Source of the DNA: Sphingobium sp052327305
GTDB taxonomy: Bacteria; Pseudomonadota; Alphaproteobacteria; Sphingomonadales; Sphingomonadaceae
Assembly: GCF_052327305.1 (NCBI RefSeq)
Contig: NZ_CP182486.1
Coordinates: 2,480,001 to 2,544,000 of the forward strand
Direction: 5' to 3'
DNA length: 64,000 nucleotides
Shown here piece after piece: positions 54,626-63,317 of the stretch; position 1 is the first letter of the stretch, and each line of letters opens with the position of its first letter. The notes under the pieces were generated by a model. The model was not told where the DNA came from. It searched no databases and saw nothing but the letters and a program-made list of their open reading frames with translations. The translations under genes and the position numbers were made by a program.

Positions 54626-55093
54626 ATGGGCGCTATGGTAACTCCTTTCCCTCTGCCCGAGCCGATGCGCCTCGCGCTTGACCTCGCCCGCGCGGCGGCG
54701 CTGGCGGGCGAAGTGCCGATTGGCGCCGTGGTCACGCGGGGAGGACAGGTCATCGCAACGGGGGAGAATCGCAACCGCCGCGATCATGATCCGACTGCTC
54801 ATGCCGAGATCGTCGCGATTCGGTCTGCCGCTGCTTCGCTGGGCGCGGAACGGCTTACCAATTGCGATCTGTGGGTGACGCTGGAGCCCTGCGCGATGTG
54901 CGCGGGAGCCATCGCGCATGCGCGCATTGCCCGGCTCTATTATGCCGCGAACGACCCCAAGGGCGGCGGCGTGGAACATGGCGCACGGGTCTTTGCACAG
55001 CCCCAATGCCACCACAGGCCGGAAGTTCTCGGCGACATAGGCGGACAAGAATCAGGTGATATACTGAGAGCATTCTTTGCTAAGCGACGTTGA
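54626..55093 (+). CDS. tadA: tRNA-specific adenosine deaminase
   Basis: A 155-residue cytidine-deaminase-fold enzyme that makes inosine at the wobble position of tRNA-Arg(ACG). Zinc and catalytic motifs: TAHAEIVAIRSA (HAE) and TLEPCAMCAGAI (PCxxC). The start may be ATG 54626 or 54635; both precede the first helix (PMRLALDLARAAAL). The C-terminus ILRAFFAKRR is typical of TadA. Confidence 0.95.
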   Translation: MGAMVTPFPLPEPMRLALDLARAAALAGEVPIGAVVTRGGQVIATGENRNRRDHDPTAHAEIVAIRSAAASLGAERLTNCDLWVTLEPCAMCAGAIAHARIARLYYAANDPKGGGVEHGARVFAQPQCHHRPEVLGDIGGQESGDILRAFFAKRR

Positions 55094-55193
55094 TTCAGAT
55101 CAGTATTCTGAACAAATATATCATTACTTGACGATTAATCGCATTTTTCGAGAACCTTTTCGGCGTGACTGCGTTGTGCGGCGAAGGATCATG

Positions 55194-55282
55194 TTGATCC
55201 CGATAAAGGCAAACCGGTGGTGACGCCGGGACGCAAAGCTTCCGGCCTTGGGTGCAAGGTAGCGGGGCCGCCGAAGGATTGA
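55194..55282 (+). ncRNA. Cyclic di-GMP-I (GEMM) riboswitch
   Basis: All core elements are present in order: AAAGGCAAACC at 55205, a hairpin CCGGTG-GTGA-CGCCGG with a GNRA tetraloop at 55214-55229, GGGACGCAAAGC at 55228, and CCGGCC at 55242. The second arm CCTT...AAGG and GGTAGCGGGG at 55258 follow. The flanks GATCC and GGATT can close the P1 stem. It sits 142 nt upstream of the Gly-rich lipoprotein gene on the same strand, so it should couple that operon to the second messenger c-di-GMP. ON or OFF polarity cannot be decided by eye. Confidence 0.93.
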
Positions 55283-55424
55283 GGTTTCAGGTGAAGCACT
55301 TCTACTGATCCACAGCCGTTCGAAAAATGTGGACTGGTAACTCTGCCGATCCTGCGCCGTCCGCCAATCATGCGGTTTCGCTCATGGCGCCCCTGTCGTC
55401 CGGATGAGGACAGGAGACGGCGTA

Positions 55425-56597
55425 ATGGTACACGAACACACATCAGGATTTTCTTCCTTAAAGCGCGGCAAGGCGGCGGCAGTTGCGACCTGCTCTCTGC
55501 TCGCAATGCTGCTGAGCGCCTGTGAAACCACAGGCGGCACGCGATTCTCCGGCGTAGGCGCGCCCCCGTCCGGATCGGACGGGAGTGGTGGAGGCTCCGG
55601 CGGTGGCGGCAACAGCGGCGGCGGTAGCAATAATGGCGGCGGTAGCGGTGGCGGCAGCGGCGGAAATGGTAGCGGTAATGGTAACGGCGGCGGCTCAGGC
55701 TCCGCCACCCAAGCCGGGCTGATCGCCGGCACGCTGCAGGAAGTGTCCCCTGTTCTCGTGACCGCGGGCAATGCCGTGCTGGGCGTGTCCAACGGGCAGG
55801 GACAGGTCACGACGCCTGTCGCGACCGCTTTGCCGCTGGCTCAGCCGGTGACGGGAACGATCACGCGCGTCCTGAATGATACGGGCACGGTTCTGGTCGA
55901 TGCCGGGCAAGGCCGCACTCTGCTCCTTCAGGGCGCGCAGGGCGTGGTCGGCGATGTGCTGTCCATCGATGTCGGCAGCAATAGCGTCATCACCGGGTTG
56001 GACGGCACGCCCGGCGCAGTCGGCGTCGGCGTGCTCGGCAACAGCCAGCCGGTCGGTACGGTAGCGAGCGTCGGCGTGCTCAACGCGGGTAACACCGTGC
56101 TGGCGAACGTGGGCGGTGTCGCGGATGTACGCGTGACCAACATCACTGCGCCGACGGGCGGTATCGCCGACAATCTGCTGAACGTCGCCGTGGGCGGCAA
56201 TCAACTTCTTGGGAGTGGCAATCCCGCCCTCCTGAACGCCAATGTCCTGCCCGGCGGTCTTCCCACGGCCGGCGGAGCAAACGGCGTGCTCGCGCCCGTG
56301 ACCAACGCGCTCGGCACGGTGACGGGTGGCACGGGGACCGGTGTCGTGAGCGGCGTGGTCTCCTCGGTGCAGCAGGGGACCGGCGATCTGCTCGGCTCGG
56401 TGGGCGTCGGGGCCGGAGCCTCGGCAGACGCAGGCGCGTCGTCAGGTGGCCTGCTTGCACCCGTGACCGGGGTGGTGAACGTCGCGACGGGCGCCAATGC
56501 AGGCGCGGATGGCTCGGCAGCGTCGGGCGGACTGCTCGCGCCGGTGACGGGCGTGGTCAGTAACTTGGGCGGCGCACTGGGCCTCGGCAATCAGTGA
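55425..56597 (+). CDS. Gly-rich collagen-like surface lipoprotein under c-di-GMP control
   Basis: A 390-residue protein with lipobox LLSAC (Cys about 33). About 50 residues of almost pure Gly/Ser/Asn follow (about 50-95), then a repetitive Val/Gly/Ala/Thr region of beta-type repeats (VLNDTGTVLVDAGQG, AVGVGVLGNSQPVGTVASVG), and two near-identical GGLLAPVTGVV blocks close to the C-terminus. AGGAG precedes ATG 55425. No catalytic domain is visible; it looks like a structural envelope or adhesive protein. It is preceded by a c-di-GMP riboswitch and followed by an FhaC-like translocator, which may export it, though it lacks the TPS/FHA domain of classical partners. Confidence 0.82.
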   Translation: MVHEHTSGFSSLKRGKAAAVATCSLLAMLLSACETTGGTRFSGVGAPPSGSDGSGGGSGGGGNSGGGSNNGGGSGGGSGGNGSGNGNGGGSGSATQAGLIAGTLQEVSPVLVTAGNAVLGVSNGQGQVTTPVATALPLAQPVTGTITRVLNDTGTVLVDAGQGRTLLLQGAQGVVGDVLSIDVGSNSVITGLDGTPGAVGVGVLGNSQPVGTVASVGVLNAGNTVLANVGGVADVRVTNITAPTGGIADNLLNVAVGGNQLLGSGNPALLNANVLPGGLPTAGGANGVLAPVTNALGTVTGGTGTGVVSGVVSSVQQGTGDLLGSVGVGAGASADAGASSGGLLAPVTGVVNVATGANAGADGSAASGGLLAPVTGVVSNLGGALGLGNQ

Positions 56598-56607
56598 CAT
56601 CATGATC

Positions 56608-56632
56608 GGGGCGCGCACCTCTCGCGCGCCCC
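56608..56632 (+). terminator. Strong GC hairpin between lipoprotein and translocator genes
   Basis: Perfect 9-bp stem GGGGCGCGC/GCGCGCCCC with a 7-nt loop, 10 nt after the stop codon, not followed by a T-run. It may cause partial termination or 3' protection, giving more lipoprotein than translocator mRNA. Confidence 0.5.
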
Positions 56633-56671
56633 GTCCTCCCGTGGCGATCGCTCTCAAGAAAGCGCCATTCT

Positions 56672-58264
56672 ATGAATCCATCCGCCTTGATGCCGCTGCT
56701 GCTGGCAGCGCAACCTGCTGTCGGGCCACTCGCGCCCTCCCTGATCGAACAGGGAACTCCCGTGCCCCAACCCGAAACGCCAAAGCCGGCACCTCCACCC
56801 AGCCAAAATGCGCTGATCGACGTGGACGCCGGCGAGGCGGGTGCCCCGATCCAGCGGATCGAGTTTCTGGGTGCAGAGGCGCCGGAGCGCGTCGCGGAGG
56901 CTGCGCGTGGCTTCATCGGGCAGAGTGCGTCCCGCGAAATCCTTGGCAGCCTCGCAAAGGCCATATCGGATGCCTATGCCCGCAGCGGCATCGCGCTCTA
57001 TACCGTCGCGATCCCGCAGCAGGATCTTTCCACCGGGCTTGTCCGCGTGCGCCTCGCGGAGGGGTTCGTCGAGGATATCATCTATCCCGAGGGCGCCAGT
57101 CCCCTCGTCCGTGCTTATGCGGAGCGGCTGAAGGCGGAGCAGCCGCTCACCCGGCGCTCGCTCGAGCGCTATCTCACACTCATGCGGGACATTCCGGGCG
57201 CGAAGATCGACGTGGCCCTGCTGCGCGGAAAGCAGGCGGGAGGCGTCAACCTTTCCATCACGCCCAAGCGCGAACACAGCGACTTCAGTTTCGGCTTCGA
57301 TAACCGCACCCAGCGCGGCCTCGGCAACGGCCAGTGGCGGGCAGGGGCGCAGGGATATAGCCTGTTGCGCGACGGCGACCGCACGGATCTCACGCTGCTC
57401 GCTGCCGCGGATCTCAAGCGCTATCGCTATGCCGGCCTCAGTCATCAGACACCGATCGGCAGCGATGGCCTGACGCTTGGCCTTTCGGCCTCGGCGCTGG
57501 AGACGCGCTTTCAGGGCCAACCGATCACCGGCGAGGCGCGAACCGCCGGTGTGACGCTAAGCTACCCCGTCATTCGCGGTTACAAGCGCAACCTCATCGT
57601 CAGCGCGGGCTTTGACGGCCTGAACAGCGATGCTGCCCTGCTTGGCTCGGTCATCTCGTCCGACCATATCCGCGTGCTTCGCGGGGCTGTGAGCTATTCC
57701 GCCACGGGCAAGCGAGACAGTGTTTCGGCCAGTGTCCTTGCCAATAAGGGCGTCGATGCGCTGGGTGCGCGGGCAATGGCTGGCTTTTCGGACGCGACCT
57801 TTTTCCGGGTCACTGGGCGGGCGGGTTATGACCGGGTGTTCGGCAAGCGCGTCGTTGGTCGGCTGCGCATGGTCGGCCAATATACTCAGGATCGGTTGCC
57901 GGGCAGCGAGCGGCTGGCGGTCGGCGGGCCGGAATTCGGGCGGGCCTTCGAGACCGCCTTGCTGAGCGGCGATCGTGGCGCTGCCGCCTCACTGGAAGTG
58001 GCGGTGAGACCCGGCCTTCCTCAAAAATTCACCGGGTCGGAAGTCTATGGCTTCGTGGATGCCGCCCGGATCAAGGTGTTAGCGCGGACGGGGTTCCTTG
58101 GTGCCCGCTACGATCTGGCATCCGCTGGCGGCGGTGTCCGGCTGAACTATGCCACGCGGGCGAGCTTTTTCGTGGAAGGCGCACGGGCGATCGAAGCGCC
58201 TTATGGCGGACTCGAAAAGGCGTGGCGTGTCAATGTCGGGTGGCACCTCAAGCTCCGCCAATAA
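56672..58264 (+). CDS. FhaC/ShlB-type two-partner secretion translocator
   Basis: A 530-residue outer-membrane protein. A short signal-like N-terminus and Pro-rich linker (VPQPETPKPAPPP) lead to POTRA domains (IQRIEFLGAEAPERVAEAA; AISDAYARSGIALYTVAIPQ; GLVRVRLAEGFVEDI), then a 16-strand-type barrel with YSLLRDGDRTDLTL, RLPGSERLAVGGPEFGRAF (the conserved ShlB strand and loop region) and a C-terminal WHLKLRQ. It probably moves the upstream Gly-rich lipoprotein, or another surface protein, across the outer membrane. No conventional haemagglutinin-type TpsA gene is in the window. Confidence 0.87.
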   Translation: MNPSALMPLLLAAQPAVGPLAPSLIEQGTPVPQPETPKPAPPPSQNALIDVDAGEAGAPIQRIEFLGAEAPERVAEAARGFIGQSASREILGSLAKAISDAYARSGIALYTVAIPQQDLSTGLVRVRLAEGFVEDIIYPEGASPLVRAYAERLKAEQPLTRRSLERYLTLMRDIPGAKIDVALLRGKQAGGVNLSITPKREHSDFSFGFDNRTQRGLGNGQWRAGAQGYSLLRDGDRTDLTLLAAADLKRYRYAGLSHQTPIGSDGLTLGLSASALETRFQGQPITGEARTAGVTLSYPVIRGYKRNLIVSAGFDGLNSDAALLGSVISSDHIRVLRGAVSYSATGKRDSVSASVLANKGVDALGARAMAGFSDATFFRVTGRAGYDRVFGKRVVGRLRMVGQYTQDRLPGSERLAVGGPEFGRAFETALLSGDRGAAASLEVAVRPGLPQKFTGSEVYGFVDAARIKVLARTGFLGARYDLASAGGGVRLNYATRASFFVEGARAIEAPYGGLEKAWRVNVGWHLKLRQ

Positions 58265-58278
58265 GGTGCTGCCGCGCG

Positions 58279-60333
58279 TTACTTCCCTGCCTGTGAGGCT
58301 CCCTTGCCTGCATCCATCGGCGTGATGCGATAGAGCTGGAATGGCAGGACGGTCGGGAAGTTCAGCTTCACGGGGCTGAGGAACGGGAACGTCTCGTCCC
58401 GCATCATGCGGGCATAGAAGCCCTTGGGGCTGCGCTGCTGATAGATGGTTCCTTCCGGGAAACCGGGGCAAACGAGCAGGTAGGTCGCGCCATGCGCTGC
58501 GGCGATTGCCCGGAAATTCTCCGGCGCGCCGTCCATCGCGTGGTGAACGTCGAGGATCGCCTTTTCATTGCGATGATAAGGGCCGGCAATTGCGCGATGA
58601 TGAGTTATCGCAATAAGGCGCGGGCCGAGATCGACCATGGTGAAGATCGTGGCAGGGGGCAGTTCGTCGAGCGCGGCGAGCGCTGGCTGCGAGCGGCATC
58701 GTCCGCTCGCCGAACCCGCAGGGCTGGGCTTGGGTTTGGACTGGGCGGCATTCGACGCGGCGGAGACGGAAGCGGACGTGGTCGCGCTTCCCTTGCGCTG
58801 GGTGGATGAGGCTGTAGCGACGCGGCGAGGCGGCAAGGCTGCTGACGTGGCTGTGAGCCGCCGTGAGGCCTCGCGGCTCTCCTCTTCCTCCTCTTCCTCA
58901 TCGTCGATCCAGTTGGCGACGGTGGTCCGCCAATAGCCGACGGCCTTGGGGTAGAGCGGGTAGGCGCTTGCCGCCGAACCCAGCAACGCAAGGCCAGGGA
59001 TGGCGACCAGGCGCCGCCAGATGCCCGGTCCGGCGAAGAGCCAGACGATGAACGCCCAGAGCGCGCAGGCAAGCGGCGCGATGGCAAGGAGCTGCGCGGC
59101 CGGTCCCGCCCTGATCTGCCAGAAGCATAGGCCGATCGAGAAGGCGATCATCAGTGCGACCGTGCCCCAGGCCCAGAGCCGCTCGATATCCCGCCGGACC
59201 GCCCAGCATCCCGCAAGGGCGCAAAGCATGCCCGCAGCCGGGATTGCCATCACCGGCACCCACGTGGTGTGTGCCTGCACATAGATGGGCTTGGCCTCGC
59301 GGATGTAGATGAGCCACTTGTTCTGAAGCTCTGGCGAAAGCTGATAGGCGCCGGTCAGGCATTGCGGCCAGCTTATCCAGGCGAAACCGAGGACGATCGC
59401 GCCACCGACCGCAGCGGCGGCAAAGCGCTGCGGCCAGCCGCGCACCGGCAGAAGCGTCAGCGCGAAGAGGACACCAGCGGCAAGCGTGAGGATGCTGGTC
59501 CACACCGGAGACAGCGCATCGCACATCGGTAGTCGATTGGCGTTGCTGGCGAACGCGGCATAGCCGATCGCGGTTGTGCCACCCAGGCTCAGCGCATATG
59601 GGCGCATCCGCCGTTCAGCGCCGTCCTTGAAGATCCATCGCAGCGCGACAAGCGCGCCCGCACCGGCCAGATAGACGAGCATTTCCATGCCGATCGCCAC
59701 TGATGCGGCGCTTGCGACACCGGCGACGACACCACCGCGCACCCATTTGCGATCGACCAGACCGGCAAGCGCGACGCTGGTGAGCGTGAGCTGCCAGCCA
59801 TGATGATCGACCCGCATTGGCATGAACATGGAGAGGCCCATTTCCGCGCCGAGCGGCAGCAGCATGGCAATGAACCAGGCATGCCCCCCGCTGGCGAGAC
59901 GGCGCGCCAGAAAAGCGAGCGAGAGCATGAGCGGCAGCAGCGGCAGCAGCGGTGCGACGCCGAGCGCCAGCTGATCTGCACGCACGTCGCTCACAAAAAA
60001 ACGGAAAAACAGCATCAAGCCGGCGATCGGCAGATCGACGAGGCGGCTCCAGTGGATGTTCGCGCCCTGCGGCGGGTTCATGCGGTGCTGGGTGAGATCC
60101 CACCAGCTCTGGCCGTTCAGCCAGTCCCGCACTTGCAGATAGCGCATATTATCGTCGGTATCGCCCAGCGCCATGTAATGCATCGCGCTGCCAAAGCGCT
60201 GCAGATAGACCGCGCAGATGATGAGCCAGGCAATCGCGACGATCCAGTGCCACTCGCGATGCGCCCAGCGATTGAGCAGCGCGACGAGGCGGCCGGGGCG
60301 CGAGCGGGAAAAGTTGTCGAGGCGGGAAAGCAT
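58279..60333 (-). CDS. GT-C/STT3-like polytopic membrane glycosyltransferase
   Basis: A 684-residue membrane protein with about a dozen hydrophobic segments. The first loop has ALGDTDDNMRYLQVRDWL, an acidic motif as in GT-C enzymes, and MRVDHHGWQ resembles the DHH motif of STT3/PglB oligosaccharyltransferases. A cytoplasmic-looking low-complexity linker (seven consecutive Glu, then Ser/Ala/Pro-rich, about residues 475-560) joins the membrane part to a C-terminal soluble domain. It is probably a lipid-linked-sugar transferase acting in the periplasm; donor and acceptor are unknown. Confidence 0.7.
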   Translation of the reverse strand: MLSRLDNFSRSRPGRLVALLNRWAHREWHWIVAIAWLIICAVYLQRFGSAMHYMALGDTDDNMRYLQVRDWLNGQSWWDLTQHRMNPPQGANIHWSRLVDLPIAGLMLFFRFFVSDVRADQLALGVAPLLPLLPLMLSLAFLARRLASGGHAWFIAMLLPLGAEMGLSMFMPMRVDHHGWQLTLTSVALAGLVDRKWVRGGVVAGVASAASVAIGMEMLVYLAGAGALVALRWIFKDGAERRMRPYALSLGGTTAIGYAAFASNANRLPMCDALSPVWTSILTLAAGVLFALTLLPVRGWPQRFAAAAVGGAIVLGFAWISWPQCLTGAYQLSPELQNKWLIYIREAKPIYVQAHTTWVPVMAIPAAGMLCALAGCWAVRRDIERLWAWGTVALMIAFSIGLCFWQIRAGPAAQLLAIAPLACALWAFIVWLFAGPGIWRRLVAIPGLALLGSAASAYPLYPKAVGYWRTTVANWIDDEEEEEEESREASRRLTATSAALPPRRVATASSTQRKGSATTSASVSAASNAAQSKPKPSPAGSASGRCRSQPALAALDELPPATIFTMVDLGPRLIAITHHRAIAGPYHRNEKAILDVHHAMDGAPENFRAIAAAHGATYLLVCPGFPEGTIYQQRSPKGFYARMMRDETFPFLSPVKLNFPTVLPFQLYRITPMDAGKGASQAGK

Positions 60334-60422
60334 CAGCTAGGGGATTAGCCTGGCGTCGGCAAAGCGCAAGTTCAGAGCGCGCTTGTTCGACGCGGCATGA
60401 TCCGGGGGCCTTGATCGACGCG

Positions 60423-60845
60423 ATGCTGATTTTATCCACGCTGCAGGATGCAGAGCGGCGTTGGCCGCTTCTGGCGCAGGTGCTGCGCTATGGGCTCGTC
60501 GGCGGGTTCGTGACTGCTTTGCAAGCGGCGACCTATTGGCTGCTGGCCCGCCATGCAGGCGTGCATCCCCAGCTGGCTAATCTGGCGGGATATGGTATTG
60601 CCGTCGCGAGCGGCTTCGTCCTCCACGGGCGCTGGTCCTTTCGAGGTCATGGCGGACGCGATCGGCCGCTGCATCGCGCGGCGCGCTTCTTCGCGGTGTC
60701 GCTCGCCAGCCTGGCGCTCAACGCGGGCTGGGTATGGCTTACGACGGACCTGCTCGGATGGCCGCTCTGGGCGCCGATCCCGTTCATGGCGGTGGCGACG
60801 CCTGCTCTCGTCTTCGTGCTCAACCGGCGCTGGGTCTTCGCCTGA
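60423..60845 (+). CDS. GtrA-family small membrane protein
   Basis: A 140-residue protein with four hydrophobic helices and the GtrA pattern VLRYGLVGGFVTALQAATYW, GFVLHGRWSF and a closing VFVLNRRWVFA. GtrA proteins are thought to flip polyprenyl-linked sugars. It is divergent from the GT-C-like gene, and the two may serve one glycosylation path. ATG 60423 is preferred over a TTG 12 nt upstream. Confidence 0.87.
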   Translation: MLILSTLQDAERRWPLLAQVLRYGLVGGFVTALQAATYWLLARHAGVHPQLANLAGYGIAVASGFVLHGRWSFRGHGGRDRPLHRAARFFAVSLASLALNAGWVWLTTDLLGWPLWAPIPFMAVATPALVFVLNRRWVFA

Positions 60846-60878
60846 CATCCGGGACTGCTCCAGCAGTCGCGCATAGGA

Positions 60879-60914
60879 AAAGGGGCCACTTCTCCTGAGA
60901 GAAGCAGCCCCTTT
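60879..60914. terminator. Bidirectional hairpin terminator
   Basis: AAAGGGGC pairs with GCCCCTTT and, inside, CTTCTC with GAGAAG, separated by a small internal mismatch. It has A-rich and T-rich outer flanks, between convergent gtrA-like and lipoprotein genes. Confidence 0.75.
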
Positions 60915-60948
60915 CATGTCTCGCACCCGCCTGGGATGCGCGAACCGC

Positions 60949-61167
60949 TCAGAGAGCGTTGTCGACAGAATTGCTGGCGTTGTCCATCGCGTTGCCCGCA
61001 GCGTTCATGGCGTTGCCGGCGGCGTTCATGGCATTGTCGGCTGCATTGGCAGCGTCATTCGCGGCGTTCATCGCGTCGTTTGCGGCGTTGTTGGTCTCGT
61101 TGGAACCGCAAGCTGCAAGGCCGAGCGAAGCTGCAACGACGAACGAAAAGGCAAGAGACTTCTTCAT
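60949..61167 (-). CDS. Small repetitive Asn/Ala-rich lipoprotein
   Basis: A 72-residue protein: signal peptide with lipobox LAACG (Cys about 20), then Asn-Ala repeats such as NAMNAAG and NDAANAAD in heptad-like phase to the C-terminus. It resembles tiny Lpp- or entericidin-like envelope lipoproteins, and the repeats could form a coiled coil. AGGGGG precedes ATG 61167. Repeat count may be unstable. Confidence 0.75.
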   Translation of the reverse strand: MKKSLAFSFVVAASLGLAACGSNETNNAANDAMNAANDAANAADNAMNAAGNAMNAAGNAMDNASNSVDNAL

Positions 61168-61355
61168 GGGCAAACCCCCTATTTTGCTAAACCGGCAGGC
61201 GGTTCGAGGAAAGGGACCCCGGGGAGCCTGCGCGCAAATCGTATAGTCTAGTTAATTCCAAGGCAATCCCTGCCGGCCGCACTGCAACATATCGTCTTCA
61301 TCATGCCCGCTGCTTGACGCAGACGGAGCCGTTGCGCGCGATGCATGATTGACGG

Positions 61356-61375
61356 ATATAAAGGAATCTTTATAT
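61356..61375. promoter_or_regulatory. Perfect palindromic operator of the ArsR/SahR-like regulator
   Basis: ATATAAAG-N4-CTTTATAT: perfect 8-bp arms, 4-bp centre, ending 9 bp before the regulator start codon. It matches the AT-rich palindromes bound by ArsR-family methionine-cycle regulators such as SahR. Autoregulation and control of metF-metH are inferred. Confidence 0.82.
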
Positions 61376-61384
61376 GAAGAGGCA

Positions 61385-62353
61385 ATGACGATTTTCAGCC
61401 AGATTGATCTGTTTCGGGCGCTCGGCGATCCGACGCGACTGCGCGTCGTGCACTTGCTGCGCGAGATGGAACTGGCGGTCGGCGAGATCGCCGTCGTGGT
61501 CGGGCAGAGCCAGCCGCGTGTCTCACGGCACATCCGGATTCTTGTGGATAGCGGCCTTGTCGAGCGGCGGCGGGAGGGGAGCTGGGTGTTCCTGACGCTT
61601 CGCCGGGACGAGACCGAGCGGGCGCTTGGCCGCCTGCTGGATGTCGCTCCGCGCGATCCGGCCGAGTTGTTGTGGATTGAGGCGGACCGCGCCCGTCTTG
61701 CCGCAATCCGGGCCGAGCGAGCACGGGCGGCGGAGGATTATTTCGCCACGCATGCCGAGCATTGGGACGCGATCCGGTCGCTTCACGCGCCGGAGGCGGA
61801 GGTCGAGCAGGCCATGGCGGCGATGTTGGCGGACACGCCCCTCGGCGCACTGCTGGACATCGGCACCGGGACGGGCCGGATGGCGACGCTCTTCGCGAAC
61901 AAGGCCAGCCAAGTCATGGCGGTCGATCGCAGCCCGGATATGCTGAGGCTGGCCCGTGCCAAGACGCCCGAAGCGCTCGCGGAAAAGGTGCGTTTTCAGA
62001 TCGGCGATTTCTACGATCTGCCGGTGGAAGATGCGTCGGTCGATACGGCGCTGCTTCATCAGGTGCTGCACTATGCGCAGGAGCCCGAGCGCGTGATTGC
62101 CGATGTGGCGCGGGTGCTGGCAGAGGACGGACGGCTGCTGATCGCCGACTTTGCCGCGCATGAGCGCGAGGAGCTGCGCCAGCTCAATGCCCACGCGCGG
62201 CTCGGTTTTTCCGACGCGCAAATCGAAAGCTGGTATCGCGCGGCGGGAATCGACCTTATCGAGACCCGCGCGCTGGAGGGCGGCGAGCTGACCGTGAAAC
62301 TCTGGCTTGGCCGGCGCCGGGGCGCGCGGATAAGGCAGATCAAGAGCAAGTGA
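61385..62353 (+). CDS. ArsR-family regulator fused to a SAM-dependent methyltransferase domain
   Basis: A 322-residue fusion. Residues about 1-90 form an ArsR winged helix (FRALGDPTRLRVVHLLREM, VVVGQSQPRVSRHIRILVDS). Residues about 150-310 form a methyltransferase fold with LLDIGTGTGRMATLF and FYDLPVEDASVDTALLHQVLHY. No metal-binding cysteine motif is seen in the ArsR part. Such fusions in methionine loci are thought to sense SAM or S-adenosylhomocysteine through the methyltransferase fold (SahR-like). The adjacent metF and metH, 37 bp downstream, fit this role. ATG 61385 has AAGAGG closely upstream; an in-frame TTG at 61349 would overlap the operator. Confidence 0.88.
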   Translation: MTIFSQIDLFRALGDPTRLRVVHLLREMELAVGEIAVVVGQSQPRVSRHIRILVDSGLVERRREGSWVFLTLRRDETERALGRLLDVAPRDPAELLWIEADRARLAAIRAERARAAEDYFATHAEHWDAIRSLHAPEAEVEQAMAAMLADTPLGALLDIGTGTGRMATLFANKASQVMAVDRSPDMLRLARAKTPEALAEKVRFQIGDFYDLPVEDASVDTALLHQVLHYAQEPERVIADVARVLAEDGRLLIADFAAHEREELRQLNAHARLGFSDAQIESWYRAAGIDLIETRALEGGELTVKLWLGRRRGARIRQIKSK

Positions 62354-62390
62354 TTATCCTGTCCACAACATCAACAAGGGCGTCAGCACG

Positions 62391-63317
62391 ATGACCTATG
62401 CTTTCGGTCCGGGTCTGCGGCCGTCTCTTTTTGCCGATCTTCCTGGCGACACGAAGGTGTCCTTCGAGTTCTTCCCGCCCAAGACGGACGAGGCAACGGC
62501 GCAGTTCTGGGCGACGTTCGACGCGCTCGAACCGCTCGATCCCAGCTTCGTCTCCGTGACCTATGGCGCGGGCGGCACGACCCGTGAGCGGACGCTGGGT
62601 GCGGTCTCGGCGCTGGCCAAACGCGGTGCGCCGGTCGCGGCCCATCTTACCTGTGTTTCGGCCAGCCGCGATGAAGTCGATGCAGTGGCGGACAGCTTCT
62701 GGGAAGCGGGCGTTCGGCATATCGTCGCGCTGCGTGGTGACGGGCAGGGGGTGGACGGCAGCTACAGTGCGCATCCGCAGGGCTATGCCAATGCCGCCGA
62801 ACTGGTGGCAGGGCTCACCAAACGGCACCCGTTCGAGATCAGCGTAGCAGCCTATCCGGAAATACACCCGGAGTCGGCGAGCGCGCAGGCCGATATCGAC
62901 AATCTCAAGCGCAAGATCGATGCGGGCGCGACGCGGGCAATTACGCAGTTTTTCTTCGACGTTGAGCGCCTGCTGCGCTTCCGCGACGCGGCGGCAGCGG
63001 CCGGCATCACTGCCGAGATCGTGCCGGGCATCCTGCCGGTCTCGAATGTGAAGCAGACCCGCAAGTTCGCTGCCCAGTGCGGTGCTACGATCCCAGGCTG
63101 GATGGACAGCCTGTTCGAGGGGCTGGATAGCCACCCCGGCACGCGCCAGATGGTCGCGGCGACCATCGCGGCCGAGCTGTGCCAGCAGCTGACCGTGGAA
63201 GGCGTGCGGCATTTCCATTTCTACACGCTCAACCGATCGGAGCTGAGCTACGCGGTCTGCCACCTGCTCGGCCTCCGCCCCACAGAAGGCGTCGCATCCA
63301 AGGAGAAGGTCGCATGA
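62391..63317 (+). CDS. metF: Methylenetetrahydrofolate reductase
   Basis: A 308-residue TIM-barrel flavoprotein that makes 5-methyl-THF. Motifs: VSFEFFPPKTDEA at the N-terminus, SVTYGAGGTTRERT, HLTCVSASRDEV, IVALRGDGQG, FFFDVERLLRF and GVRHFHFYTLNRSE at the end. The stop overlaps the metH start, so the methyl donor enzyme and methionine synthase are coupled. Confidence 0.96.
   Translation: MTYAFGPGLRPSLFADLPGDTKVSFEFFPPKTDEATAQFWATFDALEPLDPSFVSVTYGAGGTTRERTLGAVSALAKRGAPVAAHLTCVSASRDEVDAVADSFWEAGVRHIVALRGDGQGVDGSYSAHPQGYANAAELVAGLTKRHPFEISVAAYPEIHPESASAQADIDNLKRKIDAGATRAITQFFFDVERLLRFRDAAAAAGITAEIVPGILPVSNVKQTRKFAAQCGATIPGWMDSLFEGLDSHPGTRQMVAATIAAELCQQLTVEGVRHFHFYTLNRSELSYAVCHLLGLRPTEGVASKEKVA

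Noticed and set aside
55697..56590. Antisense frames of the Gly-rich lipoprotein gene
   Set aside because: Repetitive GC-rich DNA opens all frames; only the forward frame has a signal peptide, lipobox and ribosome site.
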